From Legionella fairfieldensis ATCC 49588 (GTDB taxonomy: Bacteria > Pseudomonadota > Gammaproteobacteria > Legionellales > Legionellaceae): DNA of 64,000 nt. The stretch lies in assembly GCF_000621525.1 (NCBI RefSeq), contig NZ_JHYC01000014.1, positions 1-64,000 of the forward strand. Direction: 5' to 3'. The translations under genes were made by a program, and so were the position numbers. Within the stretch, counting starts at the first letter, position 1. Every line of letters starts with the position of its first letter. Positions 9,270 to 18,698 of this stretch are shown here, piece by piece. A model generated the notes under the pieces. The model saw nothing but the letters and a program-made list of their open reading frames with translations. It searched no databases and was not told the DNA's origin.

Positions 9270-10022
9270 ATGATGTGGATGGATGCGTTGGACGAAATAT
9301 TACCCCAGCATATTGCTATCGTAATGGATGGAAATGGCCGTTGGGCACAAAGTCGGGGCTTATTGCGCGTTGAAGGTCACCGTGCAGGAATTAACCCGGT
9401 AAAAACCGTGATTCGTTGCTGTCTCGAATGCCAGATTCCTGTACTCAGTTTGTTTGCTTTTAGTAGTGAAAACTGGTCCAGACCCGAAAAAGAAGTTGAG
9501 TTTCTTATGCAGCTTTTTATAGAAGCATTAGGAAAGGAAGTGCAAGAGCTGCATCAGCACGGGGTTCGTTTACGTTTTACTGGTAATAGAATTACTTTAC
9601 CTCAACAGTTATGTGAGCAGATGCAACGTGCTGAAACGCTTACTGCCAGCAATAATAGTCTGATTTTGAATGTTGTGGTTAATTATGGCGGCAAATGGGA
9701 TCTTGTTCAGGCAACCAGAACCCTGATAAAACAGGTTTGTTCGGGGGAGTTAGCTCTGGACGCCGTTGATGAAGCAGTTTTGTCGCAAGCACTTAGTACG
9801 TATGGTTTGCCCGATCCGGATTTATTTATTCGTACCAGTGGCGAACAACGGATTAGTAATTTTTTTCTTTGGCAGCTTGCCTACACTGAATTGTATTTTT
9901 CCGAAGTACCGTGGCCTGATTTCAATGCGACCGAGTTTCATAAGGCACTAGCTAATTATAGCCGACGTGAAAGGCGCTACGGTAAAACTTCTCAGCAACT
10001 AAGCGAGATCCCTGATGTTTAA
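9270..10022 (+). CDS. uppS: undecaprenyl diphosphate synthase (cis-prenyltransferase)
   Basis: It condenses isopentenyl diphosphate with farnesyl diphosphate to make the C55 carrier lipid for peptidoglycan and O-antigen. The signature [10 protein letters not shown] carries the catalytic Asp20. LFAFSSENW and the C-terminal [15 protein letters not shown] then PWPDF are all present. The length of 250 aa is normal. The exact start is uncertain: ATG codons at 9270, 9273 and 9279 are all possible and the nearest AGAGG is about 20 bases upstream. It heads the envelope cluster and overlaps cdsA by 8 bases. Confidence 0.96.
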   Translation: MMWMDALDEILPQHIAIVMDGNGRWAQSRGLLRVEGHRAGINPVKTVIRCCLECQIPVLSLFAFSSENWSRPEKEVEFLMQLFIEALGKEVQELHQHGVRLRFTGNRITLPQQLCEQMQRAETLTASNNSLILNVVVNYGGKWDLVQATRTLIKQVCSGELALDAVDEAVLSQALSTYGLPDPDLFIRTSGEQRISNFFLWQLAYTELYFSEVPWPDFNATEFHKALANYSRRERRYGKTSQQLSEIPDV

Positions 10023-10818
10023 ACAACGGTTATTAACGACCTTAATATTGGTCCCTCTTGTTTTATTTGCCATTTATTATGCCAGTGACTGGTTTTTTAC
10101 CAGCGTAATTCTGTTATTGTTATTTGCCTGTGCAATTGAATGGTCAGGTTTGATTCCTGTCAGGCAATTGGGACTGAAAGTAATTTTTATTATCAGTATA
10201 TTCCTGTCATTCTGGCTAACGTATGATAATAGTCATTTTAACTATTGGTTAATTACGGGGATGTTAATCTGGGGGCTAATCTTTATTGCAATACTTGGCT
10301 TTCCTGTTTCACAACGGATATGGGGATATTCCTTTATTATTACAGGTGCTGGCCTTTTATTATTACCTTTATTTGCGCAATGCCTATTGCTGATTTATCA
10401 TCAACCCCAGGGACCTGATTTAATCGTTTATCTCTTGTTTTTGGTTTGGGCTGCTGATATTGGCGCTTATCTGGTCGGGAGACAATGGGGAAAACATAAA
10501 CTAATACCTTGGGTCAGTCCCGGAAAAACGGTAGAAGGAGCGCTTGGAGGTTTTATTCTGGCGTTGTTAATTGCTCTGGGCGGGTATTTTTATTTTCGGC
10601 CAGATGCCTCTCTTGGCTGGTTTTTGCTTGCTGTGATTACTACGTTGTTTTCCATGATGGGTGATTTATTCATTAGCATGCTTAAAAGAAGATCTAAAAT
10701 TAAAGATACTGGCCATTTATTGCCTGGACATGGTGGTGTACTCGATCGTTTAGACAGTTTAATTGCTGCCTCATTTCTATTTTATTGTGGCCTCGCTTTT
10801 CTGGCTTTAGGATTATAA
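10015..10818 (+). CDS. cdsA: phosphatidate cytidylyltransferase (CDP-diglyceride synthase)
   Basis: This integral inner-membrane enzyme makes CDP-diacylglycerol from phosphatidate and CTP, the precursor of all phospholipids. Several hydrophobic helices fill the N-terminal two-thirds. The conserved C-terminal CDP-transferase signature is visible ([23 protein letters not shown], then [14 protein letters not shown]). It is 267 aa. It overlaps uppS upstream, and rseP begins 2 bases after its stop. In most gammaproteobacteria dxr lies between cdsA and rseP; here it is missing. Confidence 0.95.
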   Translation: MFKQRLLTTLILVPLVLFAIYYASDWFFTSVILLLLFACAIEWSGLIPVRQLGLKVIFIISIFLSFWLTYDNSHFNYWLITGMLIWGLIFIAILGFPVSQRIWGYSFIITGAGLLLLPLFAQCLLLIYHQPQGPDLIVYLLFLVWAADIGAYLVGRQWGKHKLIPWVSPGKTVEGALGGFILALLIALGGYFYFRPDASLGWFLLAVITTLFSMMGDLFISMLKRRSKIKDTGHLLPGHGGVLDRLDSLIAASFLFYCGLAFLALGL

Positions 10819-10820
10819 TT

Positions 10821-12167
10821 ATGCTTGCAACCCTGCTTTATTTTTTTCTTGCTCTGTTATTGTTGATAACAGTTCATGAATATGGACATTTTCTGGTCGC
10901 TCGTTTGTGCGGGGTGAAGGTTCTGCGTTTTTCCTTTGGCTTTGGTAAAATATTGGCTCGCTGGCATGATAAAAAAGGCACGGAATACGCCTGGTCACTG
11001 TTTCCCTTGGGCGGGTATGTGAAAATGCTGGATGAGACTGAGGGAGATGTTCCCTTAACCGAGCGGCACCTGGCTTTTAATAACAAATCCGTGTGGGTGC
11101 GTATTGCTATTGTGATTGCCGGTCCCTTATTTAACTTTCTGTTTGCCTTTTTAGTATTATGGCTGGTTTTGGTAATTGGCATTCAGTCTCTGGCTCCAAT
11201 TGTTGACAATGTAAAACCAGGTAGTATTTCCGCTTTGGCGGGTTTAAAACCCAAACAGGAAATTATTGCCATAAATGGCAAAAAAATAACAAGCTGGCGT
11301 GATTTTCAATTTGCTCTAATGCCTTTTCTTGGTAGCAGTGAATCGGTGAATCTCGTGGTCCAATCGCTGGAAAACAAACAAAAAACAACGCTTTTTCTAC
11401 CACTTTCCAATTGGAAACTGGATGTAAAAAAACCCGACCCGCTAAATAGTCTGGGAATAATACCCTTTATCCCTGCGATCCCCCCTGTAATTGGTGAAGT
11501 AATCCAGGATTCGCCAGCGCAAGCAGAAAACTTGCAGAAAGGTGATGTGATTACACAAATGAACGGAAAGCCTCTCCATGACTGGCTGGATTTGGTGGAA
11601 TATGTAAAACTCCATCCGGATGAACAGTTGACGCTTGTTATTAACCGACAGGGGCAAATCATGACTTTTCATTTACATATGGGTACCAAACCTGGTACGA
11701 ATGAAGGGTTTCTGGGGTTACGTTCTCAAAAGGTAGATTGGCCACATCAATGGTTACGACTGGAACGTCAAGACCCGCTCCAGGCCATAGGTACTGCGTT
11801 TAAACAAGTGGTTGACCTGAGCGGCGCTACTTTTTCCTTAATTGGTCGTTTTATTACGGGCAAACTGGCATTACAGACCATTAGTGGTCCTGTTGGTATC
11901 GCCCAGGGAGCAGGCGAATCTGCACGTAGTGGCTTAGCTTATTATTTATCTTTTTTAGCTTTGGTTAGTATTAGTTTAGGGGTATTGAATTTATTGCCCA
12001 TTCCAATGCTTGACGGGGGACATTTACTTTATTGCCTTATCGAAATCATTCAGGGACGGCCTCTTTCGGAACCCGTGAAATCATTGGGTATTTATTTAGG
12101 ATTAACTTTATTAATGGGATTAATGGTATTGGCTCTGAGTAACGATATATCACGTTTAACAAATTAG
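10821..12167 (+). CDS. rseP: RIP zinc metalloprotease RseP (site-2 protease)
   Basis: This intramembrane protease cleaves anti-sigma factors such as RseA in the envelope stress response, and remnant signal peptides. The zinc motif HEYGH is at residues 19-23 in the first membrane helix, and the partner motif LPIPMLDGGH lies near the C-terminus. Two PDZ domains are seen between them (LAGLKPKQEIIAINGK and AENLQKGDVITQMNGK). The open frame extends upstream to a GTG at 10785 inside cdsA, but the ATG at 10821 gives the conserved N-terminus and 448 aa. It is probably co-transcribed with uppS-cdsA. Confidence 0.95.
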   Translation: MLATLLYFFLALLLLITVHEYGHFLVARLCGVKVLRFSFGFGKILARWHDKKGTEYAWSLFPLGGYVKMLDETEGDVPLTERHLAFNNKSVWVRIAIVIAGPLFNFLFAFLVLWLVLVIGIQSLAPIVDNVKPGSISALAGLKPKQEIIAINGKKITSWRDFQFALMPFLGSSESVNLVVQSLENKQKTTLFLPLSNWKLDVKKPDPLNSLGIIPFIPAIPPVIGEVIQDSPAQAENLQKGDVITQMNGKPLHDWLDLVEYVKLHPDEQLTLVINRQGQIMTFHLHMGTKPGTNEGFLGLRSQKVDWPHQWLRLERQDPLQAIGTAFKQVVDLSGATFSLIGRFITGKLALQTISGPVGIAQGAGESARSGLAYYLSFLALVSISLGVLNLLPIPMLDGGHLLYCLIEIIQGRPLSEPVKSLGIYLGLTLLMGLMVLALSNDISRLTN

Positions 12168-12265
12168 AATAACTATCAACCTGCTTGGCCAGGAGTTCAA
12201 GAGGAATAGAGAAGACGCTTATAGTTCAATTTGGTCAAAGAGATGTGACCACTTTATACAATTTC

Positions 12266-12294
12266 TTGACAGGGATAGCCTCTTCCTATAAAAG
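12266..12294 (+). promoter_or_regulatory. candidate sigma-70 promoter upstream of bamA
   Basis: TTGACA at 12266-12271 is a perfect -35. A/T-rich -10 candidates follow: TATAAA at 12287 with 15-bp spacing or TAAAAG at 12289 with 17-bp. It lies in the 212-base gap before the bamA ATG at 12380, so bamA-skp-lpx may be driven independently of uppS-rseP. Confidence 0.4.
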
Positions 12295-12379
12295 GATTGC
12301 AATTTTTTTTATTCTTGCTGGAGTTTCTGGCTCCTCAAGACGAGGATTATCCCGTAGTAGTGCTGGACGTAAAACAATA

Positions 12380-14695
12380 ATGAAGAAAGTCAGTAAAAAA
12401 TTTGTGTTAGGAATTTGCTGTTCAACAGCATTGATTTTTTCAATGCAGGTGCGCGCAGCAAATGATTTTATAGTACGAGACATTAAAGTAACCGGACTGC
12501 ATAGAGTTAGTGTCGGTACGGTATTAAATTATCTACCTGTTCAAGTGGGAGAGGAAGTAGGTCCTTCTTCTACGGCCCAGATTATTCGAACCTTGTACGA
12601 CACCGGTTTTTTTCAATCGGTAGAACTTGAAAGACAAGGAAATACCCTGATTGTTAATGTGGTTGAAAGGGCAACTATCGGTTCTATTACCGTGGTGGGT
12701 AATAAAGAAATTCCCAGCGATAAAATGAAGGAATTGCTGAAGCAATTAGGTTTGGTTAAAGGACGCGTTTTTCAACGTTCTTCATTAGAGTATCTGGAGA
12801 AGGAATTAAAACAGGCCTATAATGCGCGTGGAAAGTATAATGCTCATGTCGAAACCAGTGTAACTCAGTTAACTGAAAACCGTGTGGCAATTAATGCGAC
12901 GATTTCTGAAGGTCGGGTTTCACGTATTAAAGAAATTAAATTTATTGGTAACCACGATTTCTCCAGTAGTGAATTAATGCCTGAAATGTCGTTGTCAACC
13001 ACGAATGTTTTTACCTATTTTTCTAAAAAAGATCAGTATTCCAAAGCGTCGATGGACGCTTCTCTGGAAGCGTTGCGTTCTTTTTATCTTGATCGCGGCT
13101 ATTTAAAATTTAATATTGTGTCCTCGCAAGTATTGTTATCACCTGATAAAAAAGATGTCTTTATTAATATCCATGTGGAAGAAGGCCCACAATACCGTTT
13201 TGCAGGTTATTCAGTGGTGGGCAACACTGTTTTACCTAAAGAACGAATTGATTCACTGATTCAGGTGAGGCAAGGCGATATTTTCTCACGTAAAAAAGTA
13301 ACGGAAAGTATTTCTGCGGTAGGATTGGCATTAGGTGATGTTGGTTATGGTTTCCCTGCTATTAATGCTGAACCTCGTATTGATGAAAAGGATAAAACGG
13401 TATGGATAACTTTTATGGTTGAACCTGGTCGGCATGTGTATGTTCGACGTGTTAATTTTCATGGCAATACTAAAACGGGCGATTATGTATTGCGTAATGT
13501 TATCCGTCAGGATGAAGGTTCGCTGTTGTCGCTGCATAACATCAAAGAATCTGAAAGACAAATGCGTCTTTTAGGCTATTTAAAAAATGTTAATATAAAA
13601 ACCACTCCGGTACCGGGTACAAATAATCAGGTTGATCTGGATGTTGAAGTGGAAGAGGCGCCTTCTGCTGAAGCTTCAGCTTCATTAGGATATGGTACCA
13701 ATGGTCCTCAATTCAATGCTTCTTTTAATCAGCATAATTTTATGGGTACAGGTCGTTCCGTAGGACTGGGTTTCAATGCCAGTTATTGGGGACAGGATTA
13801 TTCGTTTAATTATTATAATCCTTTTTATACCAAAACAGGTGTGGGACGGGGCTTGTCGCTTTATTATTCGAGGATTGATCCAAAGCGGTTCAAGGATCTC
13901 AGTGCGTATTCGGCTGATCGTTTTGGGGGCGATGTAAGCTATAGTATCCTCCTCAGTGAATATAGCAGTATGCAACTCGGGTATGGCTACCAGGATCTGC
14001 GTATTAAATCGGCGGGTATTGTGCAGCAGATTCAAAACTTTGTTACTGTCTATGGTCGCGATTTTCATCAGGTTCGCCTGACTTCGGGCTGGAGCCGTAA
14101 TACTTATGATCAATTGCCTTATCCCAACAGAGGTTGGAATCAACAGGCTAGCGCCATGGTTGCTTTGCCCGCATCATCCCGTTCTTTATCGTATTACAAA
14201 GCCTCTTATATGACACGATTTTATCAGCCTCTGACTCATGGCTTTATTTTTACTGTTCTGGGTAATATTGGTTATGGTGATTCTTTCAATGATAAGGGTT
14301 TACCTTTTTTTGAAAATTTTTATGCGGGCGGTATAGCGTCTCCTGGCCAGGTACGCGGGTTTGATAGTTTTACCTTAGGTCCCAAAGATAATAATTATAA
14401 TGCGTTAGGTGGAAACTTTTTAGCAAATGGAAGCCTGGGGCTTGTCTTGCCTTATCCTTTAAGTCGCGACACTATTCGAACAACTATTTTTACAGATTTT
14501 GGTAATGTTTTTGATCGCGGTATTCCTTTTCTTTTTAGAGGAACTGATGCAGGACCTATTCGTTATTCTGCGGGTGTTTCTTTTGAATGGCGTTCACCCT
14601 TTGGGCCATTGGCATTTAGTTTGGCCAAGCCTTTAAATAAACAGCCTTTTGATGAAGAGCAACTATTTCAATTTACCTTATCATCCGGGTTTTAA
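12380..14695 (+). CDS. bamA: outer membrane protein assembly factor BamA
   Basis: BamA is the essential beta-barrel of the BAM complex, which inserts outer-membrane proteins. A signal peptide (MKKVSKKFVLGIC to about VRAA) is followed by five POTRA domains over about residues 25-425, then a 16-strand barrel. The protein ends in the aromatic beta-signal FQFTLSSGF. The frame stays open upstream to 12185, but the conserved N-terminus begins at the ATG at 12380, giving 771 aa. Family and role are secure. It is followed by skp, its periplasmic chaperone partner. Confidence 0.97.
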   Translation: MKKVSKKFVLGICCSTALIFSMQVRAANDFIVRDIKVTGLHRVSVGTVLNYLPVQVGEEVGPSSTAQIIRTLYDTGFFQSVELERQGNTLIVNVVERATIGSITVVGNKEIPSDKMKELLKQLGLVKGRVFQRSSLEYLEKELKQAYNARGKYNAHVETSVTQLTENRVAINATISEGRVSRIKEIKFIGNHDFSSSELMPEMSLSTTNVFTYFSKKDQYSKASMDASLEALRSFYLDRGYLKFNIVSSQVLLSPDKKDVFINIHVEEGPQYRFAGYSVVGNTVLPKERIDSLIQVRQGDIFSRKKVTESISAVGLALGDVGYGFPAINAEPRIDEKDKTVWITFMVEPGRHVYVRRVNFHGNTKTGDYVLRNVIRQDEGSLLSLHNIKESERQMRLLGYLKNVNIKTTPVPGTNNQVDLDVEVEEAPSAEASASLGYGTNGPQFNASFNQHNFMGTGRSVGLGFNASYWGQDYSFNYYNPFYTKTGVGRGLSLYYSRIDPKRFKDLSAYSADRFGGDVSYSILLSEYSSMQLGYGYQDLRIKSAGIVQQIQNFVTVYGRDFHQVRLTSGWSRNTYDQLPYPNRGWNQQASAMVALPASSRSLSYYKASYMTRFYQPLTHGFIFTVLGNIGYGDSFNDKGLPFFENFYAGGIASPGQVRGFDSFTLGPKDNNYNALGGNFLANGSLGLVLPYPLSRDTIRTTIFTDFGNVFDRGIPFLFRGTDAGPIRYSAGVSFEWRSPFGPLAFSLAKPLNKQPFDEEQLFQFTLSSGF

Positions 14696-14741
14696 TGAGT
14701 CTAATAGGTTAATTGAGGATTTTTGATTAGCAGTTAATGAA

Positions 14742-14759
14742 ATTATCGCAACCGATAAT
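14742..14759. repeat. 7-bp perfect inverted repeat between bamA and skp
   Basis: ATTATCG-CAAC-CGATAAT is a perfect hairpin, 44 bases before the skp ATG. No T-run follows. It could be an operator or an mRNA structure separating bamA from skp. Confidence 0.3.
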
Positions 14760-14802
14760 GAAGTATGTTAGCATCAAAGACTTTTAACTAGGAGAGTAAC
14801 AA

Positions 14803-15318
14803 ATGAAGCGTCTGAGTGGGATTTTAATTGCATTTGTATTAAGTGCATGCGGTTTTAATGCAGTTGCTTATAATGCAGTTACAGAGGGAGTGAAAATCGG
14901 TGTAGTAGATTTGCAGAAAATTATGCAAACCTCTCCTCAAATGAAAGCAATACAACAGAAATTGGAAAAAGATTTTAAACCTCGTCGTGACAAGCTGGTA
15001 GCTATGGAAGAAGGCTTAAAACAAGATATGGAAAAATTCAAGCGTGACAGTGCGGTTATGAGTGACACGCAAAAGAAAGATTTAGAAAAAAAAATTATGA
15101 CTACTCAGCAAACATTTGAAAGAGAAGGTCAGCAATATCAGCAGGAACTGAGCACAGCCCACAATGAAGCGATGGAAGATCTGTATGGCAAAATCCGTAA
15201 AGCGATTGCTAATGTTGCTCAAACTGATAAATATGACATTGTTCTTCAGAAAGATGCGGCTCCTTTCAGTTCAGATAAGCTGGATATAACTGATAGCGTG
15301 ATAAAACAAATTAGTTGA
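14803..15318 (+). CDS. skp: OmpH/Skp family periplasmic chaperone
   Basis: Skp holds unfolded outer-membrane proteins on their way to BamA. The 171-aa protein has an N-terminal signal, then GVVDLQKIMQTSPQ, which is typical of the family, and long charged helices that form the chaperone arms. A strong ribosome site (TAGGAGAG) precedes the ATG. Oddity: the signal contains LSAC at residues 13-16, which fits a lipobox, so this copy might be lipidated rather than soluble. The position between bamA and lpxD is canonical. Confidence 0.93.
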   Translation: MKRLSGILIAFVLSACGFNAVAYNAVTEGVKIGVVDLQKIMQTSPQMKAIQQKLEKDFKPRRDKLVAMEEGLKQDMEKFKRDSAVMSDTQKKDLEKKIMTTQQTFEREGQQYQQELSTAHNEAMEDLYGKIRKAIANVAQTDKYDIVLQKDAAPFSSDKLDITDSVIKQIS

Positions 15319-15321
15319 TTC

Positions 15322-16350
15322 ATGAGGAAAATATATACCCTCGCTGAATTGACACATCATCTGAATGGAGAATTGCACGGTGATGCGATGCATTCCATTC
15401 AGGCAGTCGCCTCCCTAGGGTGTGCTGGTAGCAATGAATTAGCTTATTTTGATAATCCTGCATTGATAGGATTATTAACGAATACTAAAGCCGGGGCTGT
15501 GTTACTAACAGCCAACCATGTTGAGTTTTGTCCAGTTAATTCGCTTGTTGTTACTAATCCTTTAGCCAGCATGGCAACTGTTGCAGAAATGCTGAATCAA
15601 CCTGCTGTACAGACAGGAGGGATTCATTCCCAGGCATCTGTCGCTCCTTCTGCAACGCTTGGAAGACAAGTTGCTGTGGGAATTAATACAATTATTGGTG
15701 AAGGAGTCTGCCTTGGTGACAAAGTCACTATTGCTGAAAATTGTGTCATTGATGCGGGAGTAATAATAGGCGATCAAACGGTAATCGCCAGTGGAGCTTG
15801 TATCCAGAAAGGTTCTCGAATAGGTAATAAAGTAATGATCGGCAGTGGGGCTGTCGTTGGCGCTCCACCTTTTAATAGTGAAAAAATACAGGGACAATGG
15901 CATGCGGGTTGGGCATTAGGCGGAGTATTCATTGAAAACAATGTTCGTATAGGTGCCAATACAGTAATAAGTAAAGGTGCTTTAGGTGATACTGTAATTA
16001 GTGAAGGTGTCCATATCGATGATTTGGTGCAAATAGCCCATGAGGTCATTATTGGCGCTCACACGGCTATTGCCAGTTGTGCTACACTGGGCGCTTATGC
16101 CAGGATTGGGTCTCATTGTATTATTGGTGGTGCCAGTTGTGTAACTGCTCATGTAACTCTTGCCGATGATGTGGTGATTACGGCTATGTCTACAGTCAAT
16201 AAGAGCATAGCCAGAGCAGGGATTTATTCCTCCGGTACGGCGATAAGTGAGCATCAGAGATGGCGTCGCAATGTAGCGCGTTTTCGCCGGCTTGATGATT
16301 ATATTATGCGAATTATAAGATTGGAGAGGGAAAAACAGGTTAACCAATAG
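15322..16350 (+). CDS. lpxD: UDP-3-O-(3-hydroxyacyl)glucosamine N-acyltransferase
   Basis: LpxD catalyses the third step of lipid A synthesis, adding the N-linked hydroxyacyl chain from acyl-ACP. An N-terminal domain of about 100 residues is followed by a left-handed beta-helix of hexapeptide repeats. The catalytic His is His240 in QIAHEVIIGAH. The length of 342 aa is normal. The start is 3 bases after the skp stop, so the two are coupled. It is followed by fabZ and lpxA as in other proteobacteria. Legionella genomes carry more than one lpxD; this is the one in the conserved cluster. Confidence 0.95.
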   Translation: MRKIYTLAELTHHLNGELHGDAMHSIQAVASLGCAGSNELAYFDNPALIGLLTNTKAGAVLLTANHVEFCPVNSLVVTNPLASMATVAEMLNQPAVQTGGIHSQASVAPSATLGRQVAVGINTIIGEGVCLGDKVTIAENCVIDAGVIIGDQTVIASGACIQKGSRIGNKVMIGSGAVVGAPPFNSEKIQGQWHAGWALGGVFIENNVRIGANTVISKGALGDTVISEGVHIDDLVQIAHEVIIGAHTAIASCATLGAYARIGSHCIIGGASCVTAHVTLADDVVITAMSTVNKSIARAGIYSSGTAISEHQRWRRNVARFRRLDDYIMRIIRLEREKQVNQ

Positions 16351-16434
16351 GTTGAATTTCTTGTAGATTAAAGCAGAAACTATCCGAAGAGCAAATAATA
16401 ATTGCAGGTTGATGAATTTAGTGGGAATTAACGT

Positions 16435-16893
16435 ATGAGTGAATCGCTTGACATAATTAAAATTCTTAATTTATTACCCCATAGATATCCATTTATTCTG
16501 GTTGACCGGGTTTTGGATTATAAGGCATTTGATTATTTAGTCGCTATTAAAAATGTAACTATTAACGAACCTTTTTTTACGGGTCATTTTCCTGGAAATC
16601 CAATTATGCCGGGTGTGTTGATGCTTGAAGCATTGGCTCAGACAGGGGCTATTTTATCTAATTTATCGCGCTCACCCAAAGAAGGGTATGAGTTTTTATA
16701 TTTTTTTGCCGGCATTGATAATGCAAAATTTAAGCAGGTAGTAACACCTGGTGATCAATTGCGCCTGGAAGTGAAACTGGTAGGTCAAAAACGTGATTTT
16801 TGGCGCATGCATGGTGAAGTTTTCGTTGGCGATAAGCTTGCCTGCTCTGCGGATTTAATGAGTGCAGCAAAGGAAACAAAAAGTGATAGATGA
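16435..16893 (+). CDS. fabZ: 3-hydroxyacyl-ACP dehydratase FabZ
   Basis: This cytosolic hot-dog fold enzyme dehydrates 3-hydroxyacyl-ACP in fatty acid elongation, competing with LpxA and LpxD for the same substrate. The signature GHFPGNPIMPGVLMLEALAQ carries catalytic His51 and Glu65. The 152-aa length is normal. Its 3' end overlaps the lpxA start by 11 bases. Confidence 0.97.
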   Translation: MSESLDIIKILNLLPHRYPFILVDRVLDYKAFDYLVAIKNVTINEPFFTGHFPGNPIMPGVLMLEALAQTGAILSNLSRSPKEGYEFLYFFAGIDNAKFKQVVTPGDQLRLEVKLVGQKRDFWRMHGEVFVGDKLACSADLMSAAKETKSDR

Positions 16894-17653
16894 GCGTGCA
16901 ATGATCCACCCTTCGGCTAAATTGGCTGCTGGAGTAACGGTAGGTGCGGGTAGTGTAATAGGCGCAGATGTGGAAATTGGAGAGAATACCTGGATTGCTC
17001 CCCATGTGGTTATTCAGGGACCGACCGTTATAGGAAAAAACAATAAAATTTTTCAATTTTCTTCAATAGGCGATGAACCGCAGGATATCACTTATAAAGG
17101 TGAACCTACTCGTTTGGAAATTGGTGACAATAATATCATTCGAGAATATTGCATGATAAACCGAGGCACAGTAAAAGGAGGCGGCCTTACTCGTATCGGT
17201 AATAATAATTATTTGATGGCTTACTCTCATATTGGTCATGATTGTATGATTGGTAACCAGATTATTATGATTAATTATTCAGCCTTATCGGGTCATGTTA
17301 CTGTGAATGATTATGCAACGATTGGAGGATACGCTGCCGTCCACCAATTCTGTCATGTTGGAGCCTATGCTTTTATTGCACGAGCGACTTATGTAAGTAA
17401 AGATGTATTACCTTATGTCATGATTGCAGGTCATGCAACTTCTGCTTGTGGACTTAATACAGTAGGCTTACGCCGCCGAGGATTTTCTGCCCCCACCATC
17501 GATCAATTACGACGGGCCTACAAAATTATTTTTCGCAAGGGTTTAACGGTCCAACAGGCAATTGCTGAACTGGAAGTCATGCAAGCGGATTGTCCTGAAA
17601 TAATTCTTATGATTGATGCCTTAAACCAATCAACTCGAGGTATTGTAAGATAA
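16883..17653 (+). CDS. lpxA: acyl-ACP--UDP-N-acetylglucosamine O-acyltransferase
   Basis: LpxA catalyses the first step of lipid A synthesis. Hexapeptide repeats of a left-handed beta-helix begin at IHPSAKLAAG. The catalytic His is His119 in SHIGHDC, the equivalent of the E. coli residue. I place the start at the GTG at 16883 (then IDERAMIHPSA), preceded by AAAGGAAAC, giving 256 aa. An ATG at 16901 is the alternative; the frame also opens at a GTG at 16862. lpxB, which usually follows, is absent from this cluster. Confidence 0.93.
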   Translation: MIDERAMIHPSAKLAAGVTVGAGSVIGADVEIGENTWIAPHVVIQGPTVIGKNNKIFQFSSIGDEPQDITYKGEPTRLEIGDNNIIREYCMINRGTVKGGGLTRIGNNNYLMAYSHIGHDCMIGNQIIMINYSALSGHVTVNDYATIGGYAAVHQFCHVGAYAFIARATYVSKDVLPYVMIAGHATSACGLNTVGLRRRGFSAPTIDQLRRAYKIIFRKGLTVQQAIAELEVMQADCPEIILMIDALNQSTRGIVR

Positions 17654-17734
17654 GGGTGCTACGTTTAGTTAACTGTTAACGATCCAACTTATCGTGGTTT
17701 GTCTGAGGTATGTGGCATGCTGCCAGCCTTTTGC

Positions 17735-17852
17735 TGCCGTGGACAGCCACGGCACGCAGACTTTGTGGGTGCCAAGTGAAACTTAAGGCTGATTGAAAGA
17801 CCGAAAGTTTGTGCGTCTAAGGTCAATACCTACGTCCGCAGCTTGACTGCGG
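17735..17852. repeat. family 1 repeat fragment, copy D, with a second small palindrome
   Basis: A perfect hairpin TGCCGTGG-ACAG-CCACGGCA spans 17735-17754, then the arm GCCAAGTGAAACTTAAGGC starts at 17771. This matches copy E. Another small palindrome, CCGCA-GCTTGAC-TGCGG, is at 17836-17852 and follows CTACGT, as the hairpins of other copies do. Apart from this and the dyad at 17978, I see no gene between 17654 and 18062. Confidence 0.55.
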
Positions 17853-17977
17853 AATCCAGAACATACGTTAATTCCGGGTTCCTCGAACAACCCTGTAGGA
17901 CTTGGATAATGCAGAATCGCTCTTAAGTCAACCCCCTTATCTGCCTCACTTTCATCTTCACGTTTAAATTAGTCTAT

Positions 17978-18008
17978 ATTTATAAGAACTGTATTTAGTT
18001 TTATAAAT
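17978..18008. promoter_or_regulatory. AT-rich dyad upstream of dps, candidate operator
   Basis: ATTTATAAGAACT and AGTTTTATAAAT form a near-perfect inverted repeat around a short spacer, 55 bases before the dps ATG. dps genes are commonly controlled by iron or peroxide regulators, so this may be such an operator overlapping the promoter. The regulator cannot be named from sequence alone. Confidence 0.4.
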
Positions 18009-18062
18009 ATTAATTCTGAAAAATTATTAATGTACTTTCACGCACTGAAGAGGAGTTAAATA

Positions 18063-18557
18063 ATGAAGAAAATGGAGCTACTCAGACTTGCTACCCCTAG
18101 TGACCTGGATGTGAAAGATCGTCGTGCTATTGCACGAGTCATTAATCCTCTCGTAGCGGATTCTTTTGCTTTGTTTGTTAAAACAAAAAACTTTCATTGG
18201 CATATGTCAGGAAGTCATTATCGCGATTATCATCTTTTATTGGACGAGCATGCTGAGCAACTTTTTGCTATGATTGATGTTCTGGCAGAACGCGTTCGTA
18301 AACTGGGCGAAAAAACCATTCATTCTATTGGCCAGATTAAAGAACTACAAAGTATACAAGATGTTAATGATACGTTGTCTGCGGATGAAATGTTAGATGA
18401 TCTTTTGCAAGAGAATAAAGGTTTTCTACTCCGCATGCGAGCTGCTCATGAAGTGTGTAGTAACGGGAACGATGTGGCAACAACAAGTATCCTGGAAAAC
18501 TATATTGATGAAACAGAAAGACGGATCTGGTTCTTGTTTGAGACATTAGCCAAGTAA
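18063..18557 (+). CDS. dps: Dps-family ferritin-like protein
   Basis: This 164-aa protein forms the dodecameric iron-storage and DNA-protection shell. The Dps signature is clear in KTKNFHWHMSGSHYRDYHLL followed by DEHAEQLFAMIDVLAERVR, which supplies the ferroxidase His, Asp and Glu ligands at the dimer interface. A strong ribosome site (AGAGGAG) precedes the ATG. The gene is monocistronic, with an upstream dyad (17978-18008) that may be its operator. Role: protection from peroxide and iron in stationary phase or inside host cells. Confidence 0.93.
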   Translation: MKKMELLRLATPSDLDVKDRRAIARVINPLVADSFALFVKTKNFHWHMSGSHYRDYHLLLDEHAEQLFAMIDVLAERVRKLGEKTIHSIGQIKELQSIQDVNDTLSADEMLDDLLQENKGFLLRMRAAHEVCSNGNDVATTSILENYIDETERRIWFLFETLAK

Positions 18558-18601
18558 TAGAAAACCTCTTATTTTAATGAAAGAGGATCTATATTAACCT
18601 T

Positions 18602-18633
18602 GCTCTCAATTTTCAACAAAATATTGAGAGCAG
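18602..18633. repeat. inverted repeat downstream of dps
   Basis: GCTCTCAA and TTGAGAGC form an 8-bp stem with a loop of about 14 bases. No clear T-run follows, so it is at best a weak terminator for dps. It precedes the family 1 element copy B. Confidence 0.3.
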
Positions 18634-18698
18634 TTCGTATAATTAAGAAAAATCCTTGTAGAATCATCATTTTATGCCTCTATTTATTGACTATTTTC

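Noticed and set aside
13685..14143. 152-codon minus-strand frame
   Set aside because: It is antisense to the bamA barrel, whose plus-strand frame is certain.
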